A stretch of 64,000 nt of DNA, from assembly GCA_050954285.1 (NCBI GenBank), contig JBPBPL010000006.1:1-64000 (forward strand). Direction: 5' to 3'. The position numbers were made by a program, and so were the translations under genes. This document shows, piece by piece, positions 43,440-52,619 of the stretch. The notes below the pieces were generated by a model. It was not told the origin of the DNA and did no database searches. It saw nothing but the letters and a program-made list of their open reading frames with translations. Each line of letters opens with the position of its first letter. The first letter of the stretch is position 1. This stretch comes from Mucilaginibacter_A sp050954285 (GTDB lineage Bacteria; Bacteroidota; Bacteroidia; Sphingobacteriales; Sphingobacteriaceae).

Positions 43440-44557
43440 ACGATGTCATCGTGATTGGTGGCGGTTTGGCCGGCTTGTTCAATGCAATTTTGCTGAATCG
43501 TGCCGGCTATAAAGTGCTGGTGGTTGAACGGAAATCTTACCCTTTTCACCGGGTTTGCGGCGAATATATTTCTAACGAAACCATTCCGTTTTTGAAAAAG
43601 CTGGATATTGATCTGGGGGAATTGAACGTCTCGCGAATTAATCGCTTAGAAATTACAGCTGTTTCGGGAGCCAGATTTTCGCAGAAGCTGGATTTGGGCG
43701 GTTTTGGTTTGAGCCGATATACTTTCGATCATTATCTGTACCGAAAAGCAAGTCAGGAAGGCGTCGGTTTTATGTTGAATACAAAGGTGGAAGAAGTGAG
43801 TTTTCAGGAAAACTGTTTCAAAATCCTGGCAAACGGAACCGAACTGGAAACGCCGCTGGTAGTTGGTTCTTTTGGAAAACGATCCAATCTGGACCAGAAA
43901 ATGAACCGAAATTTCTTTTATAAAAGAAGTCCGTTTCTGGCCGTAAAATTTCATATCAAAGCGGATTTACCAACAGATTTGATCCAGCTTAATAATTACA
44001 AAAACGGTTATTGCGGCGTAAGCAAAGTGGACGGTGACCGCTGGTGCATGTGCTATATGGCAAATCGGGATGATTTGCGGAAGTATGGAACTTTGCCCGA
44101 ACTGGAAAAAAATGTCATCCGCAGAAACCCGTATTTGAACAAAATATTTGAAGAAGCCGAATTTTTGCTGGATAAACCGGAAGTGATCAACGAGATTTCT
44201 TTCGAGAAAAAACAACCCGTAGAACAGCATATTTTGATGAGCGGCGATACGGCCGGCATGATTGCGCCACTTTGCGGTAATGGCATGACGATGGCCATCC
44301 ATTCGGCCAAAATATTATCCGAAAAGATTGTGCAACATTATAAACCGCACCAATTTTTACCTGATAAAAGAAGTATGCTGGAAAATGCTTACACTTCGGC
44401 CTGGAACCAGAAATTTGCGGCTCGCTTGTGGACAGGAAGGCAAATGCAGAAACTTTTTGGGCGAAATGCAGCAACAGATTTTACGCTGAAAACTTTAAAC
44501 TGCTTCCCTAAAATGGCGGATTTTTTAATCAGCAAAACACATGGGCAATCATTTTAG
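43436..44557 (+). CDS. FAD-dependent monooxygenase/reductase
   Basis: 373 residues. The N-terminal VIVIGGGLAGLFNAILLNRAG is a GxGxxG dinucleotide motif (in part), RVCGEYIS and the later MSGDTAGMIAPLCGNGM are the FAD-binding GD motif of the geranylgeranyl reductase/p-hydroxybenzoate hydroxylase group. In the type III PKS operon it most plausibly hydroxylates or reduces the resorcinol-like product. Its coding sequence contains a nearly full dispersed element at 44353-44376 (encoding LPDKRSML). Starts inside the PKS stop codon. Confidence 0.88.
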   Translation: MNDVIVIGGGLAGLFNAILLNRAGYKVLVVERKSYPFHRVCGEYISNETIPFLKKLDIDLGELNVSRINRLEITAVSGARFSQKLDLGGFGLSRYTFDHYLYRKASQEGVGFMLNTKVEEVSFQENCFKILANGTELETPLVVGSFGKRSNLDQKMNRNFFYKRSPFLAVKFHIKADLPTDLIQLNNYKNGYCGVSKVDGDRWCMCYMANRDDLRKYGTLPELEKNVIRRNPYLNKIFEEAEFLLDKPEVINEISFEKKQPVEQHILMSGDTAGMIAPLCGNGMTMAIHSAKILSEKIVQHYKPHQFLPDKRSMLENAYTSAWNQKFAARLWTGRQMQKLFGRNAATDFTLKTLNCFPKMADFLISKTHGQSF

Positions 44558-44560
44558 CTG

Positions 44561-45250
44561 TTGATGGTATTTAGCAAACGGGCCACCGAACCCGAAATTA
44601 TGGACGATTTTGGTTTGCCTGCAGCAGAAATTGATCCGTTGCTAAACGGACTGGAAATGGTGAATAAATATCTGGGTGGTTACCGCATCGTTTTTTCTGC
44701 CTTAAAAGAAGTATCGGTTCAAAACAGTTTTCATCTCAGCGATTGGGGTTGTGGCAGTGGCGATGTGTTGCGCGCTATTGCACAAAAATGGAAAAACTTA
44801 AATTTACATCTTACCGGAATTGATGCAACGCCTGCGACCGTTAATTTTGCAAATCGAAAGAATGTAGAACCCAATATCTGTTTTATTCTGGCAAATGTTT
44901 TAGCAGAAGAAATCTCAGAACTGAAATTTGACATTATTTTAAGTACTCTTTTTACCCATCATTTTGCCGATGATGAATGGATTGTACTGATCAAAAAAAT
45001 GATGAATAGCAGTCGCCGTGCCGTCATTATTGATGATCTGCACCGCCATTGGCTGCCTTATTACGCGATCAAACTGATTACGAAACTTTTTACCAATTCC
45101 CGCTTGGCACAAAATGACGGCCCGCTTTCGGTTTTAAAAGGGTTTAAGCGGAAGGAACTGGAATGGTTGCTGCAAAAAGCCGACATTAAAAATTATAAAA
45201 TCCGGTGGATGTGGGCATTTCGCTGGCAAATTATCCTGTACAAAAACTAA
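44561..45250 (+). CDS. Class I SAM-dependent methyltransferase
   Basis: 229 residues. SAM-binding motif I is SDWGCGSGDVLRAIAQ, followed by the acidic TGIDATPATV and the DIILSTLFTHHF post-II segment. It ends with a basic, aromatic C-terminus. As the third gene of the PKS operon (three bases after the flavoprotein stop) it probably methylates the polyketide hydroxyl group or ring. It could act on another small molecule. Confidence 0.88.
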   Translation: MMVFSKRATEPEIMDDFGLPAAEIDPLLNGLEMVNKYLGGYRIVFSALKEVSVQNSFHLSDWGCGSGDVLRAIAQKWKNLNLHLTGIDATPATVNFANRKNVEPNICFILANVLAEEISELKFDIILSTLFTHHFADDEWIVLIKKMMNSSRRAVIIDDLHRHWLPYYAIKLITKLFTNSRLAQNDGPLSVLKGFKRKELEWLLQKADIKNYKIRWMWAFRWQIILYKN

Positions 45251-45259
45251 ATTTGACTT

Positions 45260-46321
45260 ATGAAGCTCAACGTACTGGTTTTTATCAATGCTTTTGCTGT
45301 TGCGGTAACGCTTGGTATTACCAATTTTTATTTTAGCCGAAACTGGTATGATGTGTTGCAGATATTTTCTATCTCGTTGATTACCAGCTTTATTGTATTT
45401 TATTATTTGATCGAAAAGTATGTTTATTCTAAAATAAAGCTCATATATAAACTGATCAACAACCTGAAACTGGGCCGTGACCTGCGTGATGCACTGGGCG
45501 AAAATATGGGTTCTGACCCGATACACGATGTGGAAGAAGAAGTAAAAGAATGGGCGCGGGAAAAGAAACTGGAGATTGATGTACTCAAAAAACAGGAGCA
45601 TTTTCGACGGGAATTTCTGGGCAATTTATCCCACGAATTTAAAACACCGCTTTTTGCCATTCAGGGTTATCTGGATGCACTGCTGGACGAAGATGGTTTG
45701 GAAGACCCGGAACAGACGCTTAAATTTTTAAAAAAAGCCTCTAATAATGTGGACCGGATGAGTTATCTGATCAATGATCTGGATGAGATTTCCAAGCTGG
45801 AATCGGGTGCGCTGCCCATCAATTACACCAAATTCAAGATAAATGGGTTGATAAAAGAAGTGTTTGAATCCGAAGAACTCAAATCTGAAAAATATAAAAT
45901 ACAGCTTGTTTTTAAAGAAAAGTACAATGAACCAATTTATGTGAATGCTGATCGGGAAAGGATCAGGCAGGTGCTGGTGAACTTGATTGATAATGCTTTT
46001 AAATATGGCAAACCGAACGGAACTACTTCTGTGAGCCTTTTTACCTTGCACGAACAGGTTTTGATAGAAGTAACAGATAACGGTGCCGGCATTGATGAAA
46101 AAAACCTGCCACGCTTGTTTGAACGTTTTTACCGTACCGACAGCAGTCGTTCTCGGCAGATTGCAGGTTCCGGTTTGGGCTTATCTATTGTAAAACATAT
46201 TGTAGAAGCACATCAGCAAAGTATCAATGTTAGGAGCACGGTTGGGATTGGTTCTACGTTTGGTTTTACGCTTGAAAAAGCTAAACAAGCAGCATTTCCA
46301 GGCTTACCTTATTCAATTTAA
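45260..46321 (+). CDS. PhoR-like sensor histidine kinase without adjacent regulator
   Basis: 353 residues. Two N-terminal membrane spans (about 4-25 and 33-51) with almost no periplasmic domain between them, a linker helix, then H-box GNLSHEFKTPLFAIQGY (His125), N-box QVLVNLIDNAFKYG, DNGAGI and the GSGLGLSIVKHIVEAH G2 box, typical of PhoR. No response-regulator gene adjoins it. A Pho-box-like repeat overlaps its stop and a phosphate-uptake pair follows, so a role in phosphate sensing is likely but inferred. Confidence 0.9.
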   Translation: MKLNVLVFINAFAVAVTLGITNFYFSRNWYDVLQIFSISLITSFIVFYYLIEKYVYSKIKLIYKLINNLKLGRDLRDALGENMGSDPIHDVEEEVKEWAREKKLEIDVLKKQEHFRREFLGNLSHEFKTPLFAIQGYLDALLDEDGLEDPEQTLKFLKKASNNVDRMSYLINDLDEISKLESGALPINYTKFKINGLIKEVFESEELKSEKYKIQLVFKEKYNEPIYVNADRERIRQVLVNLIDNAFKYGKPNGTTSVSLFTLHEQVLIEVTDNGAGIDEKNLPRLFERFYRTDSSRSRQIAGSGLGLSIVKHIVEAHQQSINVRSTVGIGSTFGFTLEKAKQAAFPGLPYSI

Positions 46322-46351
46322 CATTAATTTAACATCGTTTCTGTATTTTTG
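46317..46351 (+). promoter_or_regulatory. Pho-box-like promoter of the DUF47-Pit operon
   Basis: TTTAACAT (46317-46324) is repeated exactly 11 bases on (46328-46335), followed 8 bases later by TATTTTTG (46344-46351), a perfect -7 element. There is no TTG at -33; the repeats occupy that position, as expected for a PhoB-type activator replacing the -33 box. The first repeat overlaps the kinase stop. Confidence 0.65.
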
Positions 46352-46367
46352 GCTGTAATCTAATCCT

Positions 46368-47018
46368 ATGTCGCTAAACAGTATTTTTCAATATTTTGTC
46401 CCCAAAGACAAAAAAATCTTTTTTCCGCTATTTGAACAGGCAGCAGGAAATGTGGTTGAAATGGCCATTTTGATGGTGGAAGCGGTAAATTCTGATGAGA
46501 TGTCTCAACGGGAAACTTTATATCAGCAGATTGACAAACTGGAAAATGTGGGAGACGATATTACGCACCAGATTTATTTAGAACTGGGCAAAAATTTCAT
46601 TACGCCGTTTGACCGGGAAGATATTCACTCGCTTGCTACGGCAATTGATGATGTGGCGGATTTAATACAAGGTTCGGCCAACCGCATGAATTTGTATCAG
46701 ATTACGGAAATGACAGAGCCAATCCGGAAGTTATCCGAATTGATTTTGCAAGGCAGCAATGATCTGCAGAAAGCCGTTGCCGAATTGAAAGACTTAAAAA
46801 ATGTGCGAAACATTGCCGAATCCTGCATCCGGATCAATAGTATTGAAAATCAGGCAGATTACGTTTTTGACCGTGCCGTTGCCGATTTATTTTTATATGA
46901 AAAAGACCCGATCCGGCTGATTAAATATAAAGAAATTCTGGCAGCACTGGAAACTGCTACCGACCGCTGCGAGGATGCGGCAAATGTGATGGAATCGATT
47001 ATCGTTAAAAACGCATAA
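46368..47018 (+). CDS. DUF47 (PhoU-like) phosphate transport regulator
   Basis: 216 residues, all-helical PhoU-like fold. The family-typical FVPKDKKIFFPLFEQAAGNV start and DKLENVGDDITHQIY, FITPFDREDIHSLATAIDDVADLI stretches (in part) carry the acidic metal-binding E/DxxxD motifs. DUF47 proteins almost always accompany Pit transporters and modulate their activity or stability. It is three bases upstream of the transporter gene, so translational coupling is expected. Confidence 0.92.
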   Translation: MSLNSIFQYFVPKDKKIFFPLFEQAAGNVVEMAILMVEAVNSDEMSQRETLYQQIDKLENVGDDITHQIYLELGKNFITPFDREDIHSLATAIDDVADLIQGSANRMNLYQITEMTEPIRKLSELILQGSNDLQKAVAELKDLKNVRNIAESCIRINSIENQADYVFDRAVADLFLYEKDPIRLIKYKEILAALETATDRCEDAANVMESIIVKNA

Positions 47019-47021
47019 GCA

Positions 47022-48029
47022 ATGGTATCTGCCCTGCTCGTTGCCGTTATTATCCTGGCCCTTATTTTTGATTTTATTAACGGATTTCATGATGCGGCCA
47101 ACTCTATCGCCACCATTGTATCCACCAAAGTTTTAACGCCTTTTCAGGCAGTTTTATGGGCAGCATCTTTCAATTTTATTGCTTATTTTTTAATTAAAGA
47201 TCACAAAGTAGCCAATACCATTGCTAAAACAGTTTTCGAAAACTTCATTACAATGCAGGTAATTCTGGCTGGCTTATTAGCTGCAATTACCTGGAACCTC
47301 ATTACCTGGTGGTTCGGTATTCCATCCAGTTCGTCACATACTTTAATTGGCGGTTTTGCCGGTGCCGGGATGACAAACGCTGCTTTTATGCACCTAAATC
47401 CATTTTCAGCCGTAAATTATGATCCGATTATCAAGATTGTGATTTTCATTTTTCTGGCACCAATTATTGGAATGATCATCGGGATGGCCATTAATATCCT
47501 GATTATAAATATTTGTAGAAATGCACGTCCTTCTGTTGCCGAAGTTTGGTTTAAACGCCTGCAATTAGTTTCCTCCGGTGCACTCAGTTTTGCACATGGC
47601 GGTAACGATGCGCAAAAAGTAATGGGTATTATTTACGTAGCCTTGGTAGCTTCCAAAGTGATTACCAATGATTCTAAAATGCCCGAATGGATTCCGTTTG
47701 CCTGTTATTCTGCTATCGCGGCCGGCACCATGTCTGGCGGATGGAAAATTGTGAAAACAATGGGTACCAAAATCACCAAAGTTACGCCGCTGGAAGGTGT
47801 TAGTGCGGAAACAGCTGGTGCAATCACACTTTTCGTAACGGAACATTTTGGTATTCCGGTTTCTACTACACATACTATCACCGGTTCAATTATTGGTGTT
47901 GGGCTAACCAAACGTGTTTCTGCCGTGCGCTGGGGTGTAACAATTAACCTAATCTGGGCTTGGGTTTTAACCATTCCAGTTTCTGCGCTGGTTGCTGCAG
48001 CTGTTTTTTCTATCATCAAGCTGTTTTAA
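47022..48029 (+). CDS. PiT-family inorganic phosphate transporter
   Basis: 335 residues, about ten membrane helices. The duplicated PiT signature is seen as FINGFHDAANSIATIVST near the N-terminus and FAHGGNDAQKVMGI after the central loop, with SSSHTLIGGFAGAGM and STTHTITGSIIGVGL as repeated half-signatures. It imports phosphate or metal-phosphate with protons. Expression is probably controlled by the Pho-box-like promoter upstream of DUF47. Confidence 0.94.
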   Translation: MVSALLVAVIILALIFDFINGFHDAANSIATIVSTKVLTPFQAVLWAASFNFIAYFLIKDHKVANTIAKTVFENFITMQVILAGLLAAITWNLITWWFGIPSSSSHTLIGGFAGAGMTNAAFMHLNPFSAVNYDPIIKIVIFIFLAPIIGMIIGMAINILIINICRNARPSVAEVWFKRLQLVSSGALSFAHGGNDAQKVMGIIYVALVASKVITNDSKMPEWIPFACYSAIAAGTMSGGWKIVKTMGTKITKVTPLEGVSAETAGAITLFVTEHFGIPVSTTHTITGSIIGVGLTKRVSAVRWGVTINLIWAWVLTIPVSALVAAAVFSIIKLF

Positions 48030-48170
48030 CAAACTTTATTTTAGGTTGAATTTGGCTAGATCTTCAGCAAAAAATAAATTAGTTTGCTCATAATGAAACC
48101 TTCGGATGCAATCGTTCGTCAACAAAAGCGTTGATTACTATTTTAAGCATTATTTTCTAAATAAATCAAA

Positions 48171-48932
48171 ATGAAAAAACCGATTGTGTTTTTGTACAGT
48201 ACTGTTTTTACCGTCCTTTTTTTAGCAGGAAATCCTGAACGGGCGCAAAGTCAGATTCTAAACAAGCTATTATCGAAAACTACAAAAACCACAACTACCG
48301 GCACGCCGTCGGATCAGGAAATTTCCGGTGGCATAAAAGAAGCATTGCAGCAGGGCATTATCAAAAGCAGTGATCAGCTTTCGGCAGCAAATGGTTTTTT
48401 TGGAAATGCGGCTGTCAAAATTTTGTTTCCACCGGAAGCACAAAAAGTAGAAAGTACGCTGCGAAAACTGGGCATGAATAAGCTTTGCGATAACGTGATC
48501 CTTTCGCTAAACCGTGCTGCCGAAGATGCCGCCAAAGAAGCCAAACCAATTTTTATTGCAGCTTTGAAGCAGATGAGTGTTAAAGATGCAACCAACATTT
48601 TATTAGGTTCAAGTGATGCCGCTACGCAATATTTTAAACGGACTACAACAGATTCTCTTTCGGCAAAATTTCGTCCGGTTGTGCATAACAGTTTAGATAA
48701 AGTAGGTGCAACCCAATACTACAATCAGGCAGCAACTACTTATAATAAAGTACCTTTTAACAGAAGCAAAGTTGATCCTGATATAGAAAATTATGTTACG
48801 CAAAAAGCAATCAGCGGTTTATTTGTAGAGATTGCGCAGCAGGAATTGCAGATCAGACAAGGATTGCCATCATCCCGTTCTACAGCTTTACTACAAAAGG
48901 TTTTTAGTTACGCTGATCAAACTAAAAAATAA
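48171..48932 (+). CDS. DUF4197 secreted protein
   Basis: 253 residues with signal peptide ending near ERAQSQ. The conserved DUF4197 core is visible: SGGIKEALQQGI, FPPEAQKVESTLRKLGM, FNRAAEDAA-like LNRAAEDAAKEAKPIF, and NVILLG-like NILLGSSDAATQYFKRTT. Function of the family is unknown. The KEAL codons include an exact dispersed-element core (48334-48345). A strong composite terminator follows the stop. Confidence 0.88.
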   Translation: MKKPIVFLYSTVFTVLFLAGNPERAQSQILNKLLSKTTKTTTTGTPSDQEISGGIKEALQQGIIKSSDQLSAANGFFGNAAVKILFPPEAQKVESTLRKLGMNKLCDNVILSLNRAAEDAAKEAKPIFIAALKQMSVKDATNILLGSSDAATQYFKRTTTDSLSAKFRPVVHNSLDKVGATQYYNQAATTYNKVPFNRSKVDPDIENYVTQKAISGLFVEIAQQELQIRQGLPSSRSTALLQKVFSYADQTKK

Positions 48933-48946
48933 GCCAATTTTAGGTC

Positions 48947-48990
48947 GGTAAAAGAAGCATCTTGATTTTTTTGGATGCTTCTTTTATACC
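48947..48990. terminator. Bidirectional terminator made of two element copies
   Basis: GGTAAAAGAAGCATC (48947-48961) and GATGCTTCTTTTATACC (48974-48990) form a stem of about 15 bp with a 2-base bulge and a T-rich loop, lying between two convergent genes. Each arm contains the exact 12-mer core. The left arm is also preceded by TTTTAGGTCGG, the usual partner arm of a single element. Confidence 0.85.
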
Positions 48991-48991
48991 A

Positions 48992-50772
48992 TTATTTTTG
49001 AGTTGCTGCCCAGGCATCCATTTTCTTTTCAAAAACGGCCAGCGGCATCGAGCCATCTTTCAAAACCTGATCATGAAATTCGGCCAGGTTAAACTTGCTT
49101 CCCATTTGCTTTTCGTATTCGGTACGCAGCTCCCTGATTTTTAAAGCTCCGATTTTATAACCTAATGCCTGGCCGGGAATTGCCATATAACGCTCAATTT
49201 CGGCAGTTGCACCTTGCTCGCTGATGGCTTCGTTGTCCATCATATATTTGATGGCCTGTTCGCGCGTCATACCTTTGGTGTGGATGGCCACATCAACCAC
49301 CAAACGGATGGCACGATGGATTTCATCGCCCAAAGCACCCATATATTGGTACGGATCGGTGTACAAACCCAGCTCTTTTCCTAAAGATTCGCAGTACAAA
49401 GCCCAGCCTTCTACATAAGCATTGTCTCCTCCAAAACGGCGAAATTTGGGCAGAGAAGTGTTTTCCTGCGTTAAAGAAATCTGGTAATGATGGCCCGGAA
49501 TGGCTTCATGCAAAAACAGTGATTCCATTCCGGAAGTGGTATTAAACTTGGTCGCATTCAAAATTGGCACATAAAAAATACCCGGACGGCTGCCATCTGC
49601 TGATCCCTGATTGTATTCTGCACTGGCAGAAGCTGCGCGAAAAGCTTCTGTCTGCCGGATTTCAAAAGGTGTTTTTGGCACATGATTAAACATCTTTTTC
49701 AAGTTTGGTTCCATGCGTTTGTGGATCTGATCGAAGGCAGCCAAAACCTGTTGCGGTGTCTTATAAGGCATAAATTTCGGATCGTTTTTCATGTATTCAA
49801 AAAAAGCTTTCAAATCACCTTTAAAACCAACGCTGTTTTTAATGCTGTCCATTTTGGTGCGGATGCGTTTTACTTCACTCAAGCCTAACTGATAAATTTC
49901 TTCCGGCGTTTTATCCGTTGTGGTTTGCTGTTTTACCAGGTACGTGTACATTGCAGAGCCGCCAGGCATTTCGGAATAACCGGAAGTGCTGCGCGCATGA
50001 GGCAGATATTGCGTTTGCAGATAATCACCCAGTTTTTTATACGTCGGCACAATCATTTGCATAATTGCTTTTTGGTATGCTTCTTTTAGCATACTTTTTT
50101 CTTGGTCTGAAAATGATTTTGGAAGATGATCGATTGGTTCGTAAAACAAACTTTTTGTCGGATCAGTAACTACCATACTTTGCATTTGAGGAATCATTTT
50201 GATTACCAGTGCTTTGGGCAAAACCATGTCAGCCTGAATACCTTTCTGGAAGTTTTTGATAGCCGTATCGCTCCAAACGGAAAATGCCTGCACCCGTTTC
50301 AGCCAGTTTTGATAATCCTGAACCGTTTTAAACGGCTGCGCACCAGAGCCGGAACCTAATTGCCCGATGGTGAGCGGCAAGGCAAACATCTGATTAAAAG
50401 GCATATACTCGAAATGATAGTTAAATCCTGCCAGCGCAATCTGCATTTCATAAGTGAAAATATCGTAGGAAAGCTGATCTTCCACATCCAAATCTTCTCG
50501 CTTAAACTGCTTTATTTTTTGCAGATTATCGGCATAAAATGATTTGCTTTTTTAAGGAAATCCGCAGAACCATCATTCGGCAACTGATCATTATAACGAT
50601 TATCGCCCGCATAAGTAGCTTCCAACGGATAAAGTTTTAGCCGGTTTTCATAATACCGATCAAAAAAAGCAGCTAAATCTTTGTTTTTTTCTGCCGAAGA
50701 AGACCCGGTTTTAGTTTGACAGCTCAGTAAAAACAAACCTAGTGCAAAAAATAATACAACTGCTTTTTTCAT
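48992..50772 (-). pseudogene. DUF885 metallopeptidase lipoprotein, split by a frameshift
   Basis: Two adjacent frames make one DUF885 protein of about 590 residues. The 5' part (50772-50512) encodes a lipoprotein signal (LFLLSC, Cys18) and the family's N-terminal FDRYYENRLKLYPLEATYAGDNRYND (in part). The 3' part (to 48992) encodes the rest, with the zinc motif LHEAIPGHHYQ and AYVEGWALYCESLG. At GATTTGC (50541-50547, plus strand) adding one T restores a continuous frame reading KKAKSFYADNLQKIK. So a single-base deletion in a short homopolymer separates them. It may be a true recent mutation or a sequencing error; everything else looks intact. Confidence 0.85.
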
Positions 50773-50818
50773 GGATGTAAATTAGTCTTTTAGCCAGAAA
50801 ATAAAAGATTCTCGCAAA

Positions 50819-50850
50819 AAAATCCTGTTGAATTCAATCAACAGGATTTT
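50819..50850 (-). terminator. Intrinsic terminator of the PDH E2 gene
   Basis: AAAATCCTGTTGA and TCAACAGGATTTT form a 13-bp perfect stem with a 6-base loop; on the minus strand it is followed by a run of T. Confidence 0.9.
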
Positions 50851-50870
50851 ATATCGATAAAAGAAGTATC
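50845..50870 (-). repeat. Element copy fused to the E2 terminator
   Basis: Minus-strand reading GATACTTCTTTTATCGAT then ATAAAATC, with perfect 6-bp arms. Its AAAATC is shared with the terminator stem. Confidence 0.75.
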
Positions 50871-50874
50871 TAAA

Positions 50875-52563
50875 TTAAATCAGCAATCTAACCGGTTCTT
50901 CCAGCAATGATTTTACGGTATTCAAGAAAGCAGCAGCGGTTGCGCCATCTACCACACGGTGATCGGCACTCAACGTAACTTTCATTACATTACCCGGAAC
51001 AACCGCACCGTTTTTAACAACCGGGATCTGTTGAATACCGGCTACTGCCAGAATGCAAGAATCTGGTGGATTGATAATTGCTGTAAAATCATCTACACCA
51101 AACATTCCTAAGTTGGAAATAGTGAAAGTAGAACCTTCCCAATCGGATGGCTGCAATTTTTTATCTTTTGCTTTTTTAGCGAAATCCTTTACTTCGGCAG
51201 AGATACGACTTAATGATTTTCCATCTGCAAAACGCACCACCGGAACCAGCAAACCTTCGTCTACAGCCACCGCGATACCAATATTTACATGTTCATTATA
51301 TCGGATTTTATCGCCTAACCAGGAAGAATTAATAGCCGGATGCTGCTTTAATGCCGATGCACAAGCTTTAACAACCAAATCATTAAACGATATTTTTACC
51401 GGAGAAACCTCGTTCATTTTGGTACGTGCAACCATCGCCGCATCCATATTAATAGAAACGGTAACAAAGAAATGCGGCGCAGTAAACAGGCTTTCGGCTA
51501 AACGTTTTGCAATTACTTTTCGCATTTGCGTAACTGGTTTCTCGGTGTATTTTTCTTCGCCAATGTATTGTGGAAGAACAATTGTGCCTTGCGCTTTGGC
51601 CATGCCTTCTTTGGCATTTGCACTTGCGGCAATGGCTTCCTGTGCTTCTTTTACCGATGGAATTTCTGCCGATTCTGGTGTGGCAGTAGCTCCAGCTGGT
51701 TTTGAGCCAGGTTTGAAAGCTTCAATATCTTTCTTAACGATACGTCCGCCTTCTGCGCTTCCTTTAACTTCTGTTAAATTGATGCCTTTATCTTTAGCGA
51801 TTTTGCGGGCTAACGGAGACGCTTTTACGCGACTGTCGTCTGCCGGAGCTGCTGTTTCTGCAGATGCTTCTTTTACCGGTGTATTTTCTGTTTCTTCAGT
51901 TTTGATTTCTGCAGATGGCGTATTTCCACCATTCTGCAATAAGGGCGTAATATCTGTTCCTTCTTTACCAACAATCGCGATGATACCATTTACGGCAGCG
52001 GCTTCACCTTCTTTTACACCAATGTAAAGCAATGTACCTTCTTCATAACCAACTACTTCCATGGTTGCTTTATCAGTTGCTACATCCGCCAGAGAATCAT
52101 CCGCTTTTACTTTATCACCTACTTTGAAATTCCATTTTTCAATGGTTCCTTCTGTCATGGTATCACTCAACAACGGCATCCGAATTACGGTTGCAGGAAT
52201 GGTGGACAGATCAACTTTGGCAGCAGCGGGAGCAGTGGGGTTTTCTTCTTTATGAGCTTCTTCGATTTTAGTTTCAGGCTGAGCAGCACCATTTTCTGCA
52301 CCTAAAGCAGTTTTATAATCTTCGCCTTCTTTACCAATTACGGCAATTACGGCATCAATAGCTATTGCTTTGCCTTCTTCTGCCCCAATGTAAAGGATGG
52401 TTCCATCCTGATAAGATTCAAGATCCATTGTGGCTTTGTCGGTTTCCACCTCTGCCAGCAAATCACCGGATTTTATTTTATCACCAACCTTTTTATGCCA
52501 TTTTGCCAATACCCCTTCAGTCATGGTATCGCTCATTTTTGGCATTTTTACTACTTCGGCCAT
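50875..52563 (-). CDS. pdhC: Pyruvate dehydrogenase E2 (dihydrolipoamide acetyltransferase)
   Basis: 562 residues. Two lipoyl domains, each with a DKATM lipoylation site (VETDKATMDLE and VATDKATMEVV), separated by Pro/Ala/Glu-rich linkers; a peripheral subunit-binding domain (VKASPLARKIAKDKGINL, GRIVKKDIEAF); and the catalytic acetyltransferase domain with ADHRVVDGATAAAF near the end. It moves the acetyl group to CoA and forms the complex core. It is the second gene after E1 alpha on the minus strand, 56 bases away, with an element copy between them. No E3 gene is present. Confidence 0.95.
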   Translation of the reverse strand: MAEVVKMPKMSDTMTEGVLAKWHKKVGDKIKSGDLLAEVETDKATMDLESYQDGTILYIGAEEGKAIAIDAVIAVIGKEGEDYKTALGAENGAAQPETKIEEAHKEENPTAPAAAKVDLSTIPATVIRMPLLSDTMTEGTIEKWNFKVGDKVKADDSLADVATDKATMEVVGYEEGTLLYIGVKEGEAAAVNGIIAIVGKEGTDITPLLQNGGNTPSAEIKTEETENTPVKEASAETAAPADDSRVKASPLARKIAKDKGINLTEVKGSAEGGRIVKKDIEAFKPGSKPAGATATPESAEIPSVKEAQEAIAASANAKEGMAKAQGTIVLPQYIGEEKYTEKPVTQMRKVIAKRLAESLFTAPHFFVTVSINMDAAMVARTKMNEVSPVKISFNDLVVKACASALKQHPAINSSWLGDKIRYNEHVNIGIAVAVDEGLLVPVVRFADGKSLSRISAEVKDFAKKAKDKKLQPSDWEGSTFTISNLGMFGVDDFTAIINPPDSCILAVAGIQQIPVVKNGAVVPGNVMKVTLSADHRVVDGATAAAFLNTVKSLLEEPVRLLI

Positions 52564-52594
52564 ATCTTATAATTGGAATTTTTTATGTTGAATT

Positions 52595-52619
52595 AATGCT
52601 TCTTTTATCGCATTAAAAA
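52595..52619 (+). repeat. GCTTCTTTTA-family element between E1 alpha and E2
   Basis: AATGCTTCTTTTATCGCAT then TAAAAA; exact 12-mer core in a co-directional operon gap. Confidence 0.8.

Noticed and set aside
51053..52027. 324-codon open frame on the plus strand opposite the E2 gene
   Set aside because: Antisense shadow of the Ala/Glu/Lys-rich E2 coding sequence; no recognisable motif, and the minus-strand protein is unmistakable.
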